This document shows, one piece after another, positions 29,167 through 36,514 of a stretch of DNA of 64,000 nucleotides (position 1 is its first letter; each line of letters begins with the position of its first letter). Under the pieces are notes generated by a model. It was not told the DNA's origin, searched no databases, and was given only the letters and a program-made list of their open reading frames with translations. The stretch comes from Pseudomonadota bacterium (GTDB taxonomy: Bacteria > Pseudomonadota > Alphaproteobacteria > Rhizobiales > Xanthobacteraceae): positions 1-64,000 of the forward strand of contig JAEWFG010000235.1 in the NCBI GenBank assembly GCA_023388935.1, in the 5' to 3' direction. A program made the position numbers and the translations under genes.

Positions 29167-30153
29167 GTGGCCACATTCAAGGCGATCCGGATCGACAAGG
29201 CGGACAAGGGCACCACCGCCGCGCTCACGCAGTTCGACGAAGCCGAGCTGATGGACGGCGACGTCACCGTCCGCGTGGAATGGTCGACGTTGAACTACAA
29301 GGACGGCCTCGCGCTCACCGGCAGGGCGCCCGTGGTGCGCCGTTTCCCGATGATCGCCGGGATCGATTTCGCCGGCACGGTCGAGCAGTCCTCGCATCCG
29401 CAATGGAAGGTGGGGGACAAGGTCGTCTGCACCGGCTGGGGCATGGGCGAGACCCATCTCGGCGCCTATGCCGAGAAGGCGCGGGTGAAGGGCGACTGGC
29501 TGGTCGCCTTGCCGCAGGGCCTGTCGGCCCGCGACGCCATGGCAATCGGTACCGCCGGCTTCACCGCGATGCTTTCGGTGCTGGCGCTGGAGAAGCACGG
29601 TCTGTCCCCGAAGAGCGGCCCCGTGGTGGTGACGGGCGCCGCCGGCGGCGTCGGCTCCGTTGCCACCGCCGTGCTGTCGAAGCTCGGCTACCACGTCATT
29701 GCGTCCACCGGCCGCGCCTCGGAAGCGGACTATCTGAAAGAGATCGGTGCGGCCGAAGTCATCGACCGTAATGAATTGTCGGCGGCGGCCAAGCCCCTTG
29801 CCAAGGAGCGCTGGGCGGGGGGCGTCGACAGCGTCGGCTCGACCACGCTCGCGAATCTCTTGTCCATGACAAAGTACGGGGGCGCGATCGCGGCGTGCGG
29901 CCTGGCGGGCGGCATGGACCTGCCGTCGTCTGTCGCCCCTTTCATTTTGCGCGGAGTGTGCCTTCTCGGCATCGATTCCGTGATGTGCCCGATTGAGCCG
30001 CGGAAAGCCGCCTGGCAGCGCCTGGCGTCCGATCTGGATCGGACAAAACTGTCTGAAATCACTAAGGAAATTCAGATCGACGAAGTTCCTGAGTGGGGCG
30101 CGAAAATCCTTGCCGGCCAGGTCCGCGGCCGCATCGTGGTTAAAATTGTCTGA
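29167..30153 (+). CDS. acuI: AcuI/YhdH-type acryloyl-CoA reductase (MDR family)
   Basis: 328 residues, GTG start at 29167 with AGGGAG about ten bases before it. Medium-chain dehydrogenase/reductase using [36 protein letters not shown] is the N-terminal catalytic fold and [23 protein letters not shown] the nucleotide site. No structural zinc cysteines are seen, as expected for the quinone-reductase-like branch. Family role: reduction of acryloyl-CoA to propionyl-CoA. Last clear chromosomal gene before the prophage. Confidence 0.88.
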   Translation: MATFKAIRIDKADKGTTAALTQFDEAELMDGDVTVRVEWSTLNYKDGLALTGRAPVVRRFPMIAGIDFAGTVEQSSHPQWKVGDKVVCTGWGMGETHLGAYAEKARVKGDWLVALPQGLSARDAMAIGTAGFTAMLSVLALEKHGLSPKSGPVVVTGAAGGVGSVATAVLSKLGYHVIASTGRASEADYLKEIGAAEVIDRNELSAAAKPLAKERWAGGVDSVGSTTLANLLSMTKYGGAIAACGLAGGMDLPSSVAPFILRGVCLLGIDSVMCPIEPRKAAWQRLASDLDRTKLSEITKEIQIDEVPEWGAKILAGQVRGRIVVKIV

Positions 30154-30177
30154 CGGCGTTTAGACTTTACCAACCAA

Positions 30178-30312
30178 GCTGCGCCAATGTTGCCTCAGTT
30201 GCCAAAACTAGGGTAGCGAGTTCCCTGTTTACCCGCTTGCAGGTTCCTGCACGCCTGTGAAATTAATTTCAGGGACTTCGTAACTAGCGGGCCAGCCCCC
30301 ATATTGCGCAGA
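30178..30312 (+). ncRNA. Candidate structured RNA element A
   Basis: CTGCGCcAAT at 30179-30188 pairs with ATTGCGCAG at 30303-30311 with one bulged C, closing about 130 bases. Inside are an AGGG/CCCT hairpin, a stem CCCGCT (30232-30237) with AGCGGG (30286-30291), and two small hairpins inside that: TGCAG-GTTC-CTGCA, and CCTG..AAAT with ATTTCAGG. No open frame of note crosses it. The strand is not proven; plus is assumed because the terminator downstream reads that way. No known RNA family is recognised. Confidence 0.45.
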
Positions 30313-30407
30313 ACCGAGGCTTTTTGCGGCTGAACCTAACCAAAGTGTCACTGTTTTGAGCTATTTCAGCCTTGCGGAAACAAAACTGCTATGCGAGGGT
30401 TGCCTTA

Positions 30408-30537
30408 CGGGAGATAAGTTTTGAGGTGAGAACGGCCTCCTCACGCGCCTGATGATCGAACGTTCGTCAGGCAAAGTAGTCGGGTAAAACCGGCGAAGAG
30501 ATCTGGGTGTGGGCATCCCAGCAAATCGAATTTCCCG
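30408..30537 (+). ncRNA. Candidate structured RNA element B
   Basis: CGGGAGAT (30408-30415) pairs with ATTTCCCG (30530-30537) over eight positions with one G-U pair. It encloses GTGAG/CTCAC (30426-30444), a hairpin with arms GCCTGA and TCAGGC carrying a four-base bulge over a CGAACGTTCG tip (30447-30472), CGG-GTAAAA-CCG, and CTGGG/CCCAG (30503-30521). A terminator follows 14 bases later. Such a closed multibranch layout with its own terminator is what a small RNA gene would look like. Family unknown. Confidence 0.5.
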
Positions 30538-30550
30538 AAACTATACTAAA

Positions 30551-30580
30551 GGGGCTCCGATCTAGGTCGGGGCCCTTTTC
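30551..30580 (+). terminator. Rho-independent terminator after structured RNA
   Basis: GGGCTCCGA (30552-30560), six-base loop, TCGGGGCCC (30567-30575), then TTTTCAGTTTT. The stem has nine pairs, one of them G-U. It is oriented for plus-strand transcription, away from the AcuI gene and towards the prophage. Confidence 0.8.
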
Positions 30581-30584
30581 AGTT

Positions 30585-30986
30585 TTACACTGCTACGACC
30601 CGCAAGAAGCCCTTTTGGCGGCGCGTTTGAGCCTTCTTTTCTGACACCATATAGAAGCTCGAAATGTGATACTTGCCTTGGCCGTCAGGGATCAATTCTA
30701 CTGCGACCAATATAAGCGACGCTATCGCTCCAACGTATCCCCAAATTTCGATGCCGCTATTCGTGTGGTCATCCCCGATATAACGGGGATTGGAAATCAC
30801 GCCGGCTAAGTGGGGGAGACACTTCGGGTAGTCATCCGGATGGCGCCTGTATGCATGCCGCTGCGCGCCTCGCGTCAATATCACTTCGCCCGGCTCAAGC
30901 TCCGTCCCTAGGGTCTTATTGACCGTAGCTACCGGCAAGTGCCCGATGATCAAATCCGGGTTTTTGGGGGGGCGATGTTTTGACAT
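30585..30986 (-). CDS. PBECR-like putative nuclease (133 aa)
   Basis: 133 residues. After a charged N-terminus, the segment QRHAYRRHPDDYPKCLPHLAGVI and ISNPRYIGDD, strand-rich ILVAVELIPDG, and HISSFYMVSEKKAQTRR match the pattern of the phage PBECR nuclease-like families (relatives of Barnase, EndoU and colicin E5/D folds): conserved R-H, a P-x-Y-I turn and a final S-F-Y. That assignment is by eye. No ribosome site is visible; instead a hairpin (30994-31015) sits eight bases before the start. It could be a lysogenic toxin-like gene or a virion-associated nuclease remnant. Confidence 0.5.
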   Translation of the reverse strand: MSKHRPPKNPDLIIGHLPVATVNKTLGTELEPGEVILTRGAQRHAYRRHPDDYPKCLPHLAGVISNPRYIGDDHTNSGIEIWGYVGAIASLILVAVELIPDGQGKYHISSFYMVSEKKAQTRRQKGFLRVVAV

Positions 30987-30993
30987 GATAAAT

Positions 30994-31015
30994 AGGCCGC
31001 CTCAGGTGGCGGCCT
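30994..31015 (-). terminator. Hairpin between the two leftmost prophage-side genes
   Basis: AGGCCGCC (30994-31001) and GGCGGCCT (31008-31015) form a perfect eight-base stem with a six-base loop. On the minus strand it is followed by ATTTATC and then the start codon of the PBECR-like gene, so it could end the transcript from 31605 or attenuate expression of the next gene. The T-run is weak. Confidence 0.5.
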
Positions 31016-31017
31016 CT

Positions 31018-31605
31018 TCAATCCATGACACTGCTGGAAGCAGCCGGTGGCGCGGCTGCCTCTTCATTGCCGCCTTCGTCGGCGGCAGCGCTGTCGGCAG
31101 CAGATGAAGCTAGTTGATCCTTTTCCCCATTTTTCCGAGGCTTCCCGGCCTTTCGGAGGCCCGGATACCATTCGAGAAGGCCGAACAAGTCGGTGCTCGG
31201 TATCCTGACGAACGTGACTGTGTTCTTTCCGAGCGATATACGAATGCTTTGCTTCTGGCTTTCGGGGTTGGTGGTACCGAAGTCGTAAGCGCCCTGGATC
31301 AGGGCCTCTTGAATGTCCTCAACCGAAGCGGGCGATGGAGAGCCGCCGCTAGCTTCGGCGCGAGCCTCCATGATCGTGCGAACCGCCGTCGCAAATGGCT
31401 TGCCCAGAAAATCGCCCGGTTGGAACTGCTTCGCGGTACGACGCGCGCTCGCGTTAACGTCGCCTCCGCTCTCGACGTCGCCAAAGCGCGGTTCGACGCC
31501 CGACATTTCGTCATAGCCGTTGACCCAACGCTTTAGGCGCGCGGCCTCACTGATGTGAAACGCGATCTTCTCAAGTGCCTTTGCTACAACGGGGTCATCA
31601 GCCAA
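31018..31605 (-). CDS. Protein of unknown function (195 aa)
   Basis: 195 residues. N-terminal helical part (VAKALEKIAFHISEAARLKRWVNGYDEM), a middle segment VEDIQEALIQGAYDFGTTNPESQKQSIRISLGKN that resembles a winged-helix turn with a beta wing, and a low-complexity Ala/Ser/Glu tail. I do not recognise a family. Minus strand, ending just before the hairpin upstream of the PBECR-like gene. Could be a small DNA-binding or regulatory protein; the inference is weak. Confidence 0.55.
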   Translation of the reverse strand: MADDPVVAKALEKIAFHISEAARLKRWVNGYDEMSGVEPRFGDVESGGDVNASARRTAKQFQPGDFLGKPFATAVRTIMEARAEASGGSPSPASVEDIQEALIQGAYDFGTTNPESQKQSIRISLGKNTVTFVRIPSTDLFGLLEWYPGLRKAGKPRKNGEKDQLASSAADSAAADEGGNEEAAAPPAASSSVMD

Positions 31606-32052
31606 TTCTGCATCCTCCGATTGAGGTGCAGATCATTTAGTGCAAAATGGCGGAACTCGCAAGTGTTCCTGTTAACTCCCCTGTGTTTACTCAAAGATTT
31701 TTATGATCTAATTGATATTGCTATATTTTTACTTTGGGAAAATTCCTTGGAGTTATATATTGTTTTGCGCGGAGACTGCGAGGACTTCGCCCGGCTAACC
31801 TTCGCCGTCCCGGCGCGACCCCTTGTCTGCCCGTTCGGCCAAGTTCTGCGGCGCCCTGATTGTTTCAGCGCATGCTTGTTCTCCAAAGAAAGCGCGGGCG
31901 CATGGGTCGGCGTTTACGGCTCCGGCAAATGGAATGGGCGGCCCGAGGGAAGGTGTCAGGGGGATAAGGCCCCCCGGTGCGCCCGATCATTGCCGGCGAT
32001 CTAGCGGGGCGGGGGAGTACGGCTCCTAAACGACATCCATCAGCGGCCGGTT
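31606..32052. other. Gene-poor, partly AT-rich interval
   Basis: No convincing gene. Bases 31630-31770 are clearly more AT-rich than the surroundings and probably hold the promoter of the minus-strand gene ending at 31018. Bases 31800-32000 are GC-rich; GGGGATAAGGCCCCC near 31960 forms a small hairpin. A plus-strand frame at 31555-32004 has no ribosome site and an unnatural composition. Confidence 0.5.
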
Positions 32053-32325
32053 TTAAGAATTGTTCATGAGGGAAGCCCCAACCAACAGGGCAAAAAACGT
32101 AACCCAAGAAGCCACATTCGCCGAAACCGCTTGCCGACGAGATACCGCATATAAAGATGCAGGAAGCCATAGAAGAGCAGTTACCAGCAGCGGCCTCAAA
32201 CGACCGCGAACGGTATATTCCCTAACGTAGCCCGGCTGCTCGATGATTGGCTGACGCAAGTCCCGCCAAACGTAATGAAGGCCCGTCAGCACGTAGGCCA
32301 ATCCGATCATCACTATAGTCATCAT
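32053..32325 (-). CDS. Small membrane protein (90 aa)
   Basis: 90 residues, with two or three hydrophobic helices (MMTIVMIGLAYVLTGLHYVW, LLVTALLWLPASLYAV, VASWVTFFALLVGASLM) separated by a charged loop (REYTVRGRLRPLL). No family recognised. Location next to the integrase gene suggests a lysogeny-expressed membrane protein; superinfection exclusion is one possible role but nothing in the sequence shows it. Confidence 0.6.
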   Translation of the reverse strand: MMTIVMIGLAYVLTGLHYVWRDLRQPIIEQPGYVREYTVRGRLRPLLVTALLWLPASLYAVSRRQAVSANVASWVTFFALLVGASLMNNS

Positions 32326-32488
32326 TCATCCTGCCCCCGAGGCTGCCTTAGTTGGCCACCCCTCTCTCTGATTGGATCGTCCTTGCAGATCATCGAAGAT
32401 ACACGCCACCGTGTCGAGCGACAGCTTGCGCTGGAGATGCGCGCCAGACAGTGTTGCTCGAAGGCGACAGGGGACGTTAAGTCGGTAT
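32326..32488. other. Integrase-proximal gap, candidate attachment-site region
   Basis: 163 bases between the small membrane protein and the 3' end of the serine recombinase. Phage attachment sites of large serine recombinases usually adjoin the recombinase gene, so one half-site could lie here. No repeat can be matched because the other prophage end is outside the window. Confidence 0.3.
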
Positions 32489-34252
32489 TCACAGGATCGC
32501 CTGTTGCGTTGCCTCCCAGCGGCCTAGTCCGATCATGTCTCTCCTACCGTAGCTCATGGTTCCATGGGTAGCTAAAACGAGGCTGGTAAGCCCTTGTTCT
32601 TCCAGCGCTTCTTTGGCGGAACGCATCTTGGGAACAATGTCCCCGCCCATAATCGCGGAAATCCGGGCATATGGCGTCACCTCAACCGGGCGCCGCTTGC
32701 CCGTCGGGTGCACCACGACCCGATCAAAGACGTTGCCGAAGGCTACACGGAAGGGCGCTACCTCAGCCTCGGTCAGTTTGACGTTGGTCAGGGCCGCATG
32801 CATGGCCTCGATGTTTTGGCGGAAGGTCTGGATCATGGCCGGATGCAGCGCCACCACGTTGCCGCCGCCATCCGCCTCCGCCATCCGGACTTTATCCGCG
32901 AGCCCGGCTCGCTCTAGCTCCAGCGCCTTCAACTTCTCCTTCAAGGGAGCCAGCGGCATGTCCGGATCAGTCATCGCGGTAACGATGCGGTCAATCTTCT
33001 CTAGGGTCTGATTGAGCGCGCGCTGGGCGGCCCCAAGGTCGCGGCTGGCGGCTCTCTGCCGCTTCGTCCATTCCTTGTGGGCGCCCTCGGTATATGCCGC
33101 AAGGGCTTCGGCATCGAGATTGTGCTTGATGCCATGCAAGACGGTGGCCTCGATCTCCACGAGGTCATAGCTTTTTGAGTTGGTGCAAACGCCCTTCTGG
33201 CGGGCATTGGTGCATCCGACCCGGGTATGCTCACCCGCTTTCGACCAGACGATTGCCATGGTGCCGCCGCAGGCGCCGCAGAGGAGCCGGCCGGCGAGCA
33301 TGTGATTGACGATGGATTTTTTATAGACGCGCGGAGCCGATCCTTGGCGGCTGCGCATTTTGCGGACCTCTTGCGCGCGATCCCATAAGTCCTGATCGAT
33401 GATGCGCAGATGCGGGACTTGGACCGTCAGCAAATCCTCGGGGCGTCCCTTCTGCTTGTTACGCTTCTCTGTCTCGGGATTGATGACGCTGCGGTGACTA
33501 TTCCAAACAAGTTCGCCGATATAAATGCGATTGCCGATAATGCCTTTCCCGCTTCCGCTGCCGGCAATGAAAACCGTATGGTTCCACTGGCCGCCTGACG
33601 GGCTCGGAATGCCCTCGCGATTGAGCCGAGCGGCGATGTCACGCACGGGTTCAAGGTTGGCGAACTCGGTGAATATCCGCTTGATGATCGGCGCGGTGTC
33701 CGGATCGATCTCGCGCTTGAACGACGTGCCCGCGACCTTGCGATGGCCATAAGCTGGCCTCCCGGGCATCAAACCCTCCCGGACCCTGCCATCCCATGCG
33801 CGGCGAAGCATATTACCAAGGTGCTTGCGAAACTCTTGGTTCATGATGCCGCTCATGCCGACGCGCATCGTGGTGAGCGGGCCCTCTAAGTCGATCAGTT
33901 CGATTTGCCGGTGCGAAATCCGCTTGAAGTCGCGAGCGCTGTCCGCGAGATCGCGCGACATGCGGGAAAGGCTCTCAATGATCACCGCCTCGAAAGTGCG
34001 GTCCCTTGCGGCCACGTCTCGCATCAACTCCAACCAGCCGGCGCGGCCTAGCGTGCCCGCCCCTGAGATCGCCTCGTCCTTGTAGTATCGAACGATCTTG
34101 TAGCCGTGTTGCTTCGCGATTTTTTCGCAAAGCTGAAATTGGTCATCTATTGACCGGGCGCTTTGTCGGTCGCTTGAGTAACGCGCGTATGCCACCGCTT
34201 CTTTTGGTTTCGTCATTTTCCCCTTCATCGCCGTATTGACGTTGCCATTCAT
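32489..34252 (-). CDS. Large serine recombinase (phage integrase)
   Basis: 587 residues. Resolvase-type catalytic domain with the nucleophile serine in AYARYSSDRQSARSIDDQ, then SLSRMSRDLAD. The Recombinase domain is around residues 165-290, a zinc ribbon LLCGACGGTMAIV continues through CTNARQKGVC, and a coiled-coil segment (LGAAQRALNQTLEKID) follows near residue 410. This is the arrangement of integrases that act directionally on short attP/attB sites. Starts at 34252, 34228 or 34216 (MTKPKEA) are all possible; the last leaves less overlap with the upstream small gene. It defines the lysogeny end of the prophage. Confidence 0.95.
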   Translation of the reverse strand: MNGNVNTAMKGKMTKPKEAVAYARYSSDRQSARSIDDQFQLCEKIAKQHGYKIVRYYKDEAISGAGTLGRAGWLELMRDVAARDRTFEAVIIESLSRMSRDLADSARDFKRISHRQIELIDLEGPLTTMRVGMSGIMNQEFRKHLGNMLRRAWDGRVREGLMPGRPAYGHRKVAGTSFKREIDPDTAPIIKRIFTEFANLEPVRDIAARLNREGIPSPSGGQWNHTVFIAGSGSGKGIIGNRIYIGELVWNSHRSVINPETEKRNKQKGRPEDLLTVQVPHLRIIDQDLWDRAQEVRKMRSRQGSAPRVYKKSIVNHMLAGRLLCGACGGTMAIVWSKAGEHTRVGCTNARQKGVCTNSKSYDLVEIEATVLHGIKHNLDAEALAAYTEGAHKEWTKRQRAASRDLGAAQRALNQTLEKIDRIVTAMTDPDMPLAPLKEKLKALELERAGLADKVRMAEADGGGNVVALHPAMIQTFRQNIEAMHAALTNVKLTEAEVAPFRVAFGNVFDRVVVHPTGKRRPVEVTPYARISAIMGGDIVPKMRSAKEALEEQGLTSLVLATHGTMSYGRRDMIGLGRWEATQQAIL

Positions 34253-34409
34253 GTGCTGCTGCGATCCGGCCCAGCTCCCGCATCAGCGCTAACCAGTTCG
34301 CCCGTTGGCTTGGGTGATTTGGATCGCGCGGGTCGTTAGGATCGAGCGGCCGGACTATTCCCAGCCTCTTACGCCCTTCGGATTTGCGGGAAGAAACGCG
34401 GGAACGCAT
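34143..34409 (-). CDS. Small charged protein overlapping the integrase start (88 aa)
   Basis: 88 residues, rich in Arg, Pro and Asp (RPLDPNDPRDPNHPSQRANWLALMRELGRIAAAHEW). It overlaps the recombinase start by 37-110 bases depending on which start that gene uses, in a different frame. The amphipathic helix NWLALMRELGRIAA looks like real protein. No family recognised and the ribosome site is weak, so this stays tentative. Confidence 0.45.
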   Translation of the reverse strand: MRSRVSSRKSEGRKRLGIVRPLDPNDPRDPNHPSQRANWLALMRELGRIAAAHEWQRQYGDEGENDETKRSGGIRALLKRPTKRPVNR

Positions 34410-34479
34410 ATTCGGAAACTCTGTCGCACATGCGGGAGAAGGCTAAAAAGTTCAATACTTTCCGGTATCTATCGACAGT

Positions 34480-34504
34480 CCCGACATTTTTCGGGTCGGG
34501 TTTT
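34480..34504 (+). terminator. Hairpin with T-run
   Basis: CCCGAC (34480-34485) pairs with GTCGGG (34495-34500) and TTTT follows on the plus strand. It lies in the 148-base gap between the integrase-side gene and the 73-residue zinc protein, oriented against the local genes, so it may block read-through from the left. Confidence 0.45.
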
Positions 34505-34557
34505 CGGCCCTCGGGCCAAAAGGGCCACGCACTCAGGGGCTGATTTGCGCCGTCGGG

Positions 34558-34779
34558 TCAGCCGCCCGGATCGGGCCCAGCCGGGGCCCGGCGCGCCCGG
34601 GCCGCCCGGCTCGCTTCCGCTTTCCGCTCCGCCGTTCGATGGCGCACGCGAGCCTTGTGGCATTCCCGGCATACCTTCATTCTCCCTTGCGGCGAGCCAT
34701 CGCGGGTCCTCATGTAAAAATCCTCGATTGGCTTCTCTTGGAGGCACGTTGCGCAAACCTGGCGCTTCAGCTCATTCAT
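34558..34779 (-). CDS. Small zinc-finger protein (73 aa)
   Basis: 73 residues from the ATG at 34779 (MNELKRQVCATCLQEKPIEDF). Two CxxC pairs, CATC and CREC, about 27 residues apart, with FYMRTRDG and G-x-M between them, form a treble-clef-like zinc site as seen in small phage HNH-related proteins. The C-terminus is Arg/Ala-rich and disordered. The start overlaps the stop of the gene upstream by eight bases. The longer frame to 35004 is not coding. Confidence 0.7.
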   Translation of the reverse strand: MNELKRQVCATCLQEKPIEDFYMRTRDGSPQGRMKVCRECHKARVRHRTAERKAEASRAARARRAPAGPDPGG

Positions 34780-35167
34780 CGCGGGTCTCCCTCCGGTTCT
34801 GGATCGAGCGCTTGGGCCAACGCGAGCGGCGCGGCTCGCGCTGATTTCGCGGTGTGAGCACCCGTCGCCGGAATTCATCGTGCTCCGCCGACACGCGCTT
34901 GATCTTCGCGATCTCGGGAATGTCGATCTTGGCCGTCTTGATCCGGTGCGCCGGCTTAAAGCGCGGCACCAAATTCCACGGCTCGGTCGGGCCGCCAGCC
35001 TCAACCCGAAAAGGGTAGTGATCGAAATCGAACAGCCCGATGATCTGCGCGCTCGTCATCTGCTTTGCCTCTTCCCACGGGATCAGCGGCTTGCCGTGCT
35101 CGTCGGTGATCGCAAGCAGCGCGGCGGCGCATTTGTCAGACAGGTTTGGCGGCTTACGTGCACTCAA
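34772..35167 (-). CDS. HNH-like phage protein (131 aa)
   Basis: 131 residues. FDFDHYPFRVEAGGPTEPWN, with following NLVPRFKPAHRIKTAKIDIPEIAKIKR, has the D-H ... N-L ... H spacing of HNH-type nucleases, in a form common in phages of Rhizobiales. The Lys/Arg-rich C-terminus suggests nucleic acid contact. Catalytic competence is uncertain. Part of the minus-strand early operon; overlaps the zinc protein downstream by eight bases. Confidence 0.65.
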   Translation of the reverse strand: MSARKPPNLSDKCAAALLAITDEHGKPLIPWEEAKQMTSAQIIGLFDFDHYPFRVEAGGPTEPWNLVPRFKPAHRIKTAKIDIPEIAKIKRVSAEHDEFRRRVLTPRNQREPRRSRWPKRSIQNRRETRDE

Positions 35168-35185
35168 TCCGGCTTTCTCCGGTAT

Positions 35186-35530
35186 TCAATTCTGCGCGTC
35201 GCTATCCTGACGACCTTGCGAACCCCTCGGCATCCGATCGAGCACTGCGCCGATGATGCTCGATGGATTGCCGTGTTCGTCGCGCGTGACGGCGCTAATC
35301 AGGTTGTCGATCTGCGCGCCGTATTGAAGCGCCAGGGACAGGACAACCGCGCCATCACGAGCGATGGCCTCGATCTCCTGCCCCGACTTGCCGCCGGTCA
35401 TGAACACCTCTCCGATCGAGCCGTCTTCATAGAAACCGAGCGTCACCGCGAAGGTTCGATCGAACCCGCCCCATTCGATCTCGAACGTTTCGGCATGGCG
35501 CCGCTGCGGCAAGCATCGGCGATCAGCCAT
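35186..35530 (-). CDS. Stand-alone TSCPD-domain protein (114 aa)
   Basis: 114 residues from MADRRCLPQRR; the longer upstream frame overlaps another gene. GFYEDGSIGEVFMTGGKSGQEIEAIARDGAVVLSLALQYG matches the TSCPD domain found at the C-terminus of B12-dependent ribonucleotide reductases and as separate small phage proteins. In the reductases it is thought to help with disulfide or metal handling; here, without the enzyme, the role is unknown. Start overlaps the end of the upstream gene by eight bases. Confidence 0.78.
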   Translation of the reverse strand: MADRRCLPQRRHAETFEIEWGGFDRTFAVTLGFYEDGSIGEVFMTGGKSGQEIEAIARDGAVVLSLALQYGAQIDNLISAVTRDEHGNPSSIIGAVLDRMPRGSQGRQDSDAQN

Positions 35531-35771
35531 CTGGCGCTTCCTCTTTGGCAATGAGCTTGCAGGCTTCAAGGAAGCCTTCGTCGGCCATCTTGAGGTTGTT
35601 GCGGCTGATGTAGAGCGAGAGCGAGAGCAGCGTAGCGAGGATTTCCGGCAATATGGTCTCCGGCGGATAGATCGGCGCAAGCCGCCGCTGCACCGTCAGC
35701 ACCGCTTCGCCGATCGTCAACCGCATCTTCCGCTGCTCGTCGATCGTCAGCTCGTCATCATCCGTCATCAC
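35523..35771 (-). CDS. Unknown small phage protein (82 aa)
   Basis: 82 residues, acidic N-terminus (MMTDDDELTIDEQRKMRL) and mostly helical. No motif or family recognised. Overlaps its neighbours on both sides by four to eight bases, which places it firmly in the early operon. Confidence 0.65.
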   Translation of the reverse strand: MMTDDDELTIDEQRKMRLTIGEAVLTVQRRLAPIYPPETILPEILATLLSLSLYISRNNLKMADEGFLEACKLIAKEEAPDG

Positions 35772-35968
35772 ACGGCCTGCGGTTGCACTGGCGCGGCCTT
35801 CGCTTTGCGCTGCCGCTTCTGCTTTTCCGGCAGCACCGCTGCGTAGTGCTGGATCGCGGCGACCAACTCGTCGGCGTCCTGCTTGGTGCTGATCGCGGCC
35901 GTGATGTGCAAATCGATTATGCCGCTCTCGGTCTTGAGTTGCAGATCAGCGCCTTTCGGTAGTTTCAT
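35768..35968 (-). CDS. Unknown small phage protein (66 aa)
   Basis: 66 residues from MKLPKGADLQLKTESG. GGAG lies nine bases upstream, and the start overlaps the stop of a 31-residue gene in ATGA fashion; the longer frame to 36019 is therefore unlikely. A beta-rich N-terminal half is followed by a helix and a Lys/Arg/Ala-rich tail. No family recognised. Confidence 0.65.
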   Translation of the reverse strand: MKLPKGADLQLKTESGIIDLHITAAISTKQDADELVAAIQHYAAVLPEKQKRQRKAKAAPVQPQAV

Positions 35969-36060
35969 TTCCAAGTTCTCCAACTCTGCCAAAAATATCG
36001 TGCGTTGCCCGCCGCCCATAACGCCAGCACGATGGCGAGCGGCGCGAGATCAGCGATCAA
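35965..36060 (-). CDS. Tiny single-helix membrane protein (31 aa)
   Basis: TTG start (complement of 36058-36060) with AGGAG eight bases upstream opens a 31-codon frame: MIADLAPLAIVLALWAAGNARYF followed by WQSWRTWK. One membrane helix with a Trp-rich basic end. Its stop overlaps the next start as ATGA. The coupling and ribosome site argue that it is translated. No family recognised. Confidence 0.6.
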   Translation of the reverse strand: MIADLAPLAIVLALWAAGNARYFWQSWRTWK

Positions 36061-36126
36061 CGCGACTTCTCCTGTCGGCGGCTTTGCGTACAACGAACCC
36101 GTGCCGCCTTGCGGGTCCGAAAACCG

Positions 36127-36321
36127 TCATCTCTCGCCTCGCCAAATCTGATTGAGAACCAGATCGTCGCGGTGCCGGTGGACATCGAGCATTCCGAGGG
36201 ATTTCCAATCGGCATACCAGCGGTCGACTTGGACCGACCAATAGAGCCACCGCACATGACGGATGATCGGCAGTCGCCAAAACCAAGAGACTGGCGGCGG
36301 CATCCGAGGATGTAGGTTCAT
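36127..36321 (-). CDS. Trp/Arg-rich small phage protein (64 aa)
   Basis: 64 residues with the segment FWRLPIIRHVRWLYWSVQVDRWYADW, likely an amphipathic or membrane-peripheral helix. The start overlaps the stop of the upstream 63-residue gene as ATGA. No family recognised, but the arrangement and composition support it as real. Confidence 0.65.
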   Translation of the reverse strand: MNLHPRMPPPVSWFWRLPIIRHVRWLYWSVQVDRWYADWKSLGMLDVHRHRDDLVLNQIWRGER

Positions 36322-36509
36322 CGCAATGTCCCATCACAATAGCGGTCGATATCGTCGTCGTTCATTCCCGCTTGCGCGAGCCGCCGAAAGAATTCGTCGC
36401 GATCAATCTGCCCATTGCCGAGCCGCGCCAGCAGATCGTCCATGATCTCACGCTTTGTTTTCGTTTTCGCCGGGCGCTTGCGCGATCTCGTTGTCGCTCG
36501 GCCATGCAT
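36318..36509 (-). CDS. Unknown small phage protein (63 aa)
   Basis: 63 residues. A basic N-terminal stretch (RATTRSRKRPAKTKTKREI) precedes MDDLLARLGNGQIDRDEFFRRLAQAGMNDDDIDRYCDG, a helical pair with two acidic loops. An internal start at 36443 would drop the basic part. Coupled to the next gene. Confidence 0.6.
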   Translation of the reverse strand: MHGRATTRSRKRPAKTKTKREIMDDLLARLGNGQIDRDEFFRRLAQAGMNDDDIDRYCDGTLR

Positions 36510-36514
36510 TCATC

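Noticed and set aside
30160..30584. tRNA, tmRNA or 6S RNA at the prophage junction
   Set aside because: No CCA-ended cloverleaf, no tag frame, and the resemblance of AGCGGGCCAG to enterobacterial 6S is too short to use.
31555..32004. 149-codon plus-strand frame in the prophage left end
   Set aside because: No ribosome site, overlaps the start of the minus-strand gene, composition does not look like protein.
32326..32488. Definite attL site
   Set aside because: Without the right prophage end no direct repeat can be matched; only its plausible location is given.
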